A stretch of 52,541 nucleotides of DNA, from the NCBI GenBank assembly GCA_036393295.1, contig DASWHF010000157.1, forward strand, positions 1 to 52,541, in the 5' to 3' direction. Under the pieces are notes generated by a model. That model made no database searches. It was not told the origin of the DNA and was given only the letters and a program-made list of their open reading frames with translations. Of the stretch, positions 51,211 through 52,541 are shown piece by piece. A program made the position numbers and the translations under genes. Every line of letters starts with the position of its first letter. The stretch's first letter is position 1. The stretch is from DASWHF01 sp036393295 (GTDB lineage: Bacteria > Pseudomonadota > Gammaproteobacteria > Acidiferrobacterales > UBA6901).

Positions 51211-51395
51211 GCCTTAAGGCCGAACTCTTTGGCCACGTCCTCGACCGGTATCGTGCGGCTGGCGTCGCTGTCCTGAAGGCCGAGCTCGATCTCGCGGCGC
51301 GTGACCATCTCGTAGACCACATCGTCCCAGGTGGCGTTCTCGGGCAGTTTGTCGATCAACTCGTGGGCAGCTTGTTTGAGATCGGCCTTGGGCAT
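51207..51395 (-). CDS. Antitoxin of a RelE/ParE-type toxin-antitoxin pair
   Basis: 62 residues from ATG 51395. KQAAHELIDKLPENATWDDV and TRREIELGLQDSDASRTIPV with VEDVAKEFG at the end match short antitoxins that precede RelE/ParE toxins. It would bind the toxin and its own promoter. The stop overlaps the toxin start (ATGA). Confidence 0.82.
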   Translation of the reverse strand: MPKADLKQAAHELIDKLPENATWDDVVYEMVTRREIELGLQDSDASRTIPVEDVAKEFGLKA

Positions 51396-51444
51396 GGTGC
51401 GTTCCTCGTGGTCGTGTCGGGGTGCCTCATCAAATATATCAGAG

Positions 51445-51483
51445 TTCACGGCTTTCCTTCGTTTTGGCGGCCAAGGCCGTGAA
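51445..51483. promoter_or_regulatory. Inverted repeat upstream of the antitoxin
   Basis: TTCACGGC (51445-51452) and GCCGTGAA (51476-51483) pair 50-88 bases before the antitoxin ATG, a likely site for autoregulation. Confidence 0.4.
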
Positions 51484-51762
51484 CGGTGTATCTTAAATCT
51501 TTATCTTGGGGAAACGTCAGACTCCGACCCCTTTAGTTAATGATCATTTGTGTGGGTGAACGTCTGACCATGACCATCTCCTTCGGTTGAGAAGATGGGT
51601 AGACTAGGTGTTCGGGGTAGTGTTTTGTAGGGTGCGGTTTACTGGACGCTTACGATTTAAGCGCGATAGCGCGGGCGGAATTGCCGGGGTTTGGGTTTTG
51701 GGTCAGGGGGTTAGGGAGGTCCGACCCGACCCGTTAATCCTTTTAATCCTCTTTAATCCTTG
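51484..51762. other. Non-coding AT-richer stretch before the RHS-linked genes
   Basis: No gene seen. It contains a family E arm (ACTCCGACCCCTTTAG at 51521-51536) and short tandem copies of TTAATCCT (51734-51761). Base composition drops clearly from the GC-rich chromosome, suggesting acquired DNA. Confidence 0.6.
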
Positions 51763-51987
51763 TTAGTCCCTTTTGTCGTTTCTAGGTTTGGCAATGAGAT
51801 AGACTGCAACAGTAGCGGCAACTGCAATGGCTAACTTAGCTAAAATACTGAATAGATCGTCGGCACCAAAGGATTCTCCACGAATAAAGTACGCTGCATA
51901 GAAGTCGGGCCAGGAAATCTTAATGATTCCCGACAGAAATATTGCAAACAACAGTAATGCAATTGTATGTTCTTTCTTCCAATTCAT
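51763..51987 (-). CDS. Small two-helix membrane protein, candidate RHS immunity protein
   Basis: 74 residues. Helices at about 7-25 (HTIALLLFAIFLSGIIKI) and 46-65 (ILAKLAIAVAATVAVYLIA), basic tail KPRNDKRD. It begins 62 bases after the RHS stop on the same strand, the usual place of an immunity gene. No family recognised; the low-GC codon use matches the RHS tail. Confidence 0.6.
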   Translation of the reverse strand: MNWKKEHTIALLLFAIFLSGIIKISWPDFYAAYFIRGESFGADDLFSILAKLAIAVAATVAVYLIAKPRNDKRD

Positions 51988-52049
51988 AGTTTTTGCATAT
52001 TGATTACGATGACTAGACCAGCGAGGCTTTCGCTGCTAGGGCCCGTAAG

Positions 52050-52541
52050 TTATTTGTCGACACATTCGATGGCACAATCAGCCACAGCAATGATCGTCCC
52101 GACTCCGCCCCAGTGCTTGGCTACCTGTATAACTCGTTTGACCCATTTTTTCGGAAACGCGCGGCCCTGTCTTGCAGCCTCTTCCGCTAGCTCTTCTGCT
52201 TTTCGTTCAGTCGCGCGGATAGCAATATCTTCCGCGATGGATTGAATACCGATTGGTAAACTACATTCGGCTGTACACAGAATGCATTGACCTGCTTCCT
52301 TGGCTACAGCCTTTATTCGCTTGATGTCGCGATCAATCTCTGGCCAGGCAGGCGTGGGGAACATATCCCATATCGAGCCGTACAGACCGAATGGATCAAC
52401 AAATCGACTGGGGTTGGCATTTGCATAGAGGTAGGAATTCAACCCTCCATCCAACCCAATCGGATCACTGCTGATATACCGCCCCAACTTCGGATCATAA
52501 TACCGATGCCAGTTATAATGTAACCCCGTTTCTTGATCATA
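52050..52541 (-). CDS. RHS repeat protein, C-terminal end (cut by window edge)
   Basis: The frame is open to the right edge, giving 163 residues of the end. The RHS core signature is plain: YDQETGLHYNWHRYYDPKLG, then RYISSDPIGLDGGLNSYLYA and the border NPSRFVDPFGL. After it comes a variable tail of about 107 residues with two Cys pairs (CILCTAECSL, CAIEC) and an amphipathic helix (ERKAEELAEEAARQG). Such tails are released toxins or effectors. The start lies outside. Confidence 0.9.
   Translation of the reverse strand, partial: YDQETGLHYNWHRYYDPKLGRYISSDPIGLDGGLNSYLYANANPSRFVDPFGLYGSIWDMFPTPAWPEIDRDIKRIKAVAKEAGQCILCTAECSLPIGIQSIAEDIAIRATERKAEELAEEAARQGRAFPKKWVKRVIQVAKHWGGVGTIIAVADCAIECVDK

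Overview
The window reads as a chromosomal segment of a high-GC gammaproteobacterium. Two gene orders match Escherichia coli neighbourhoods: gpmI / rhodanese / grxC / secB / gpsA / trmL at the left, and rsmD diverging from ftsY-ftsE-ftsX-rpoH in the middle. An aa3-type oxidase, an MSHA-type pilus and many hairpin-forming intergenic repeats suggest a free-living aerobic or facultative bacterium, possibly near Chromatiales/Acidiferrobacterales. That placement is inference only.

Layout. 1-4225: cut gpmI, an ArsR-type regulator with two well-spaced cysteines, a rhodanese, glutaredoxin, secB, gpsA and, convergent, trmL. 4347-19189: an essentially complete MSHA-type IV pilus locus in the order ATPase MshE, platform MshG, three prepilins, MshC, MshD, MshO, two long MshP-like proteins, then MshI, a PilN-like protein, MshJ, K, L (secretin), M and N. 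No large MshQ is present; the two MshP-like proteins carry beta-rich C-terminal extensions instead. 19288-22357 (minus): a PlpD-like patatin/POTRA/barrel protein and comF. 22457-25968: overlapping biotin genes bioF-bioH-bioC-bioD.

26337-34681: a cytochrome aa3 oxidase locus (coxB with fused cytochrome c, coxA, a 46-residue small protein, ctaG, coxC, a DUF2909-like protein on the other strand, SURF1, a SCO-like protein, ctaA, ctaB), with an FNR/ANR-type palindrome 228 bases before coxB. 34747-38409 (minus): ftsY-ftsE-ftsX-rpoH, with a CIRCE element lying exactly on a predicted rpoH promoter. 38478-47174: two M16 peptidase-family proteins, rsmD, coaD, a YfhL-type ferredoxin, gamma-glutamyltransferase, a diguanylate cyclase whose membrane module resembles the DSF sensor RpfC, and an endonuclease/exonuclease/phosphatase-fold protein. 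47180-50851: an ORF6N remnant, an MgtC/DUF4010 membrane protein, an EamA transporter behind a structured leader with a terminator hairpin, a Nudix hydrolase and a small conserved protein.

50910-52541 is accessory and becomes AT-richer: a toxin-antitoxin pair with a frameshifted RelE/ParE toxin, a two-helix membrane protein, and the C-terminal end of an RHS protein that runs off the right edge.

The least ordinary items are the RpfC-like/GGDEF fusion, the CIRCE-over-promoter arrangement at rpoH, the leader before the EamA gene, the RHS tail with its candidate immunity gene, the extended MshP-like pair, and at least six families of intergenic hairpin repeats. All functional calls rest on reading motifs and gene order; no database search was run.
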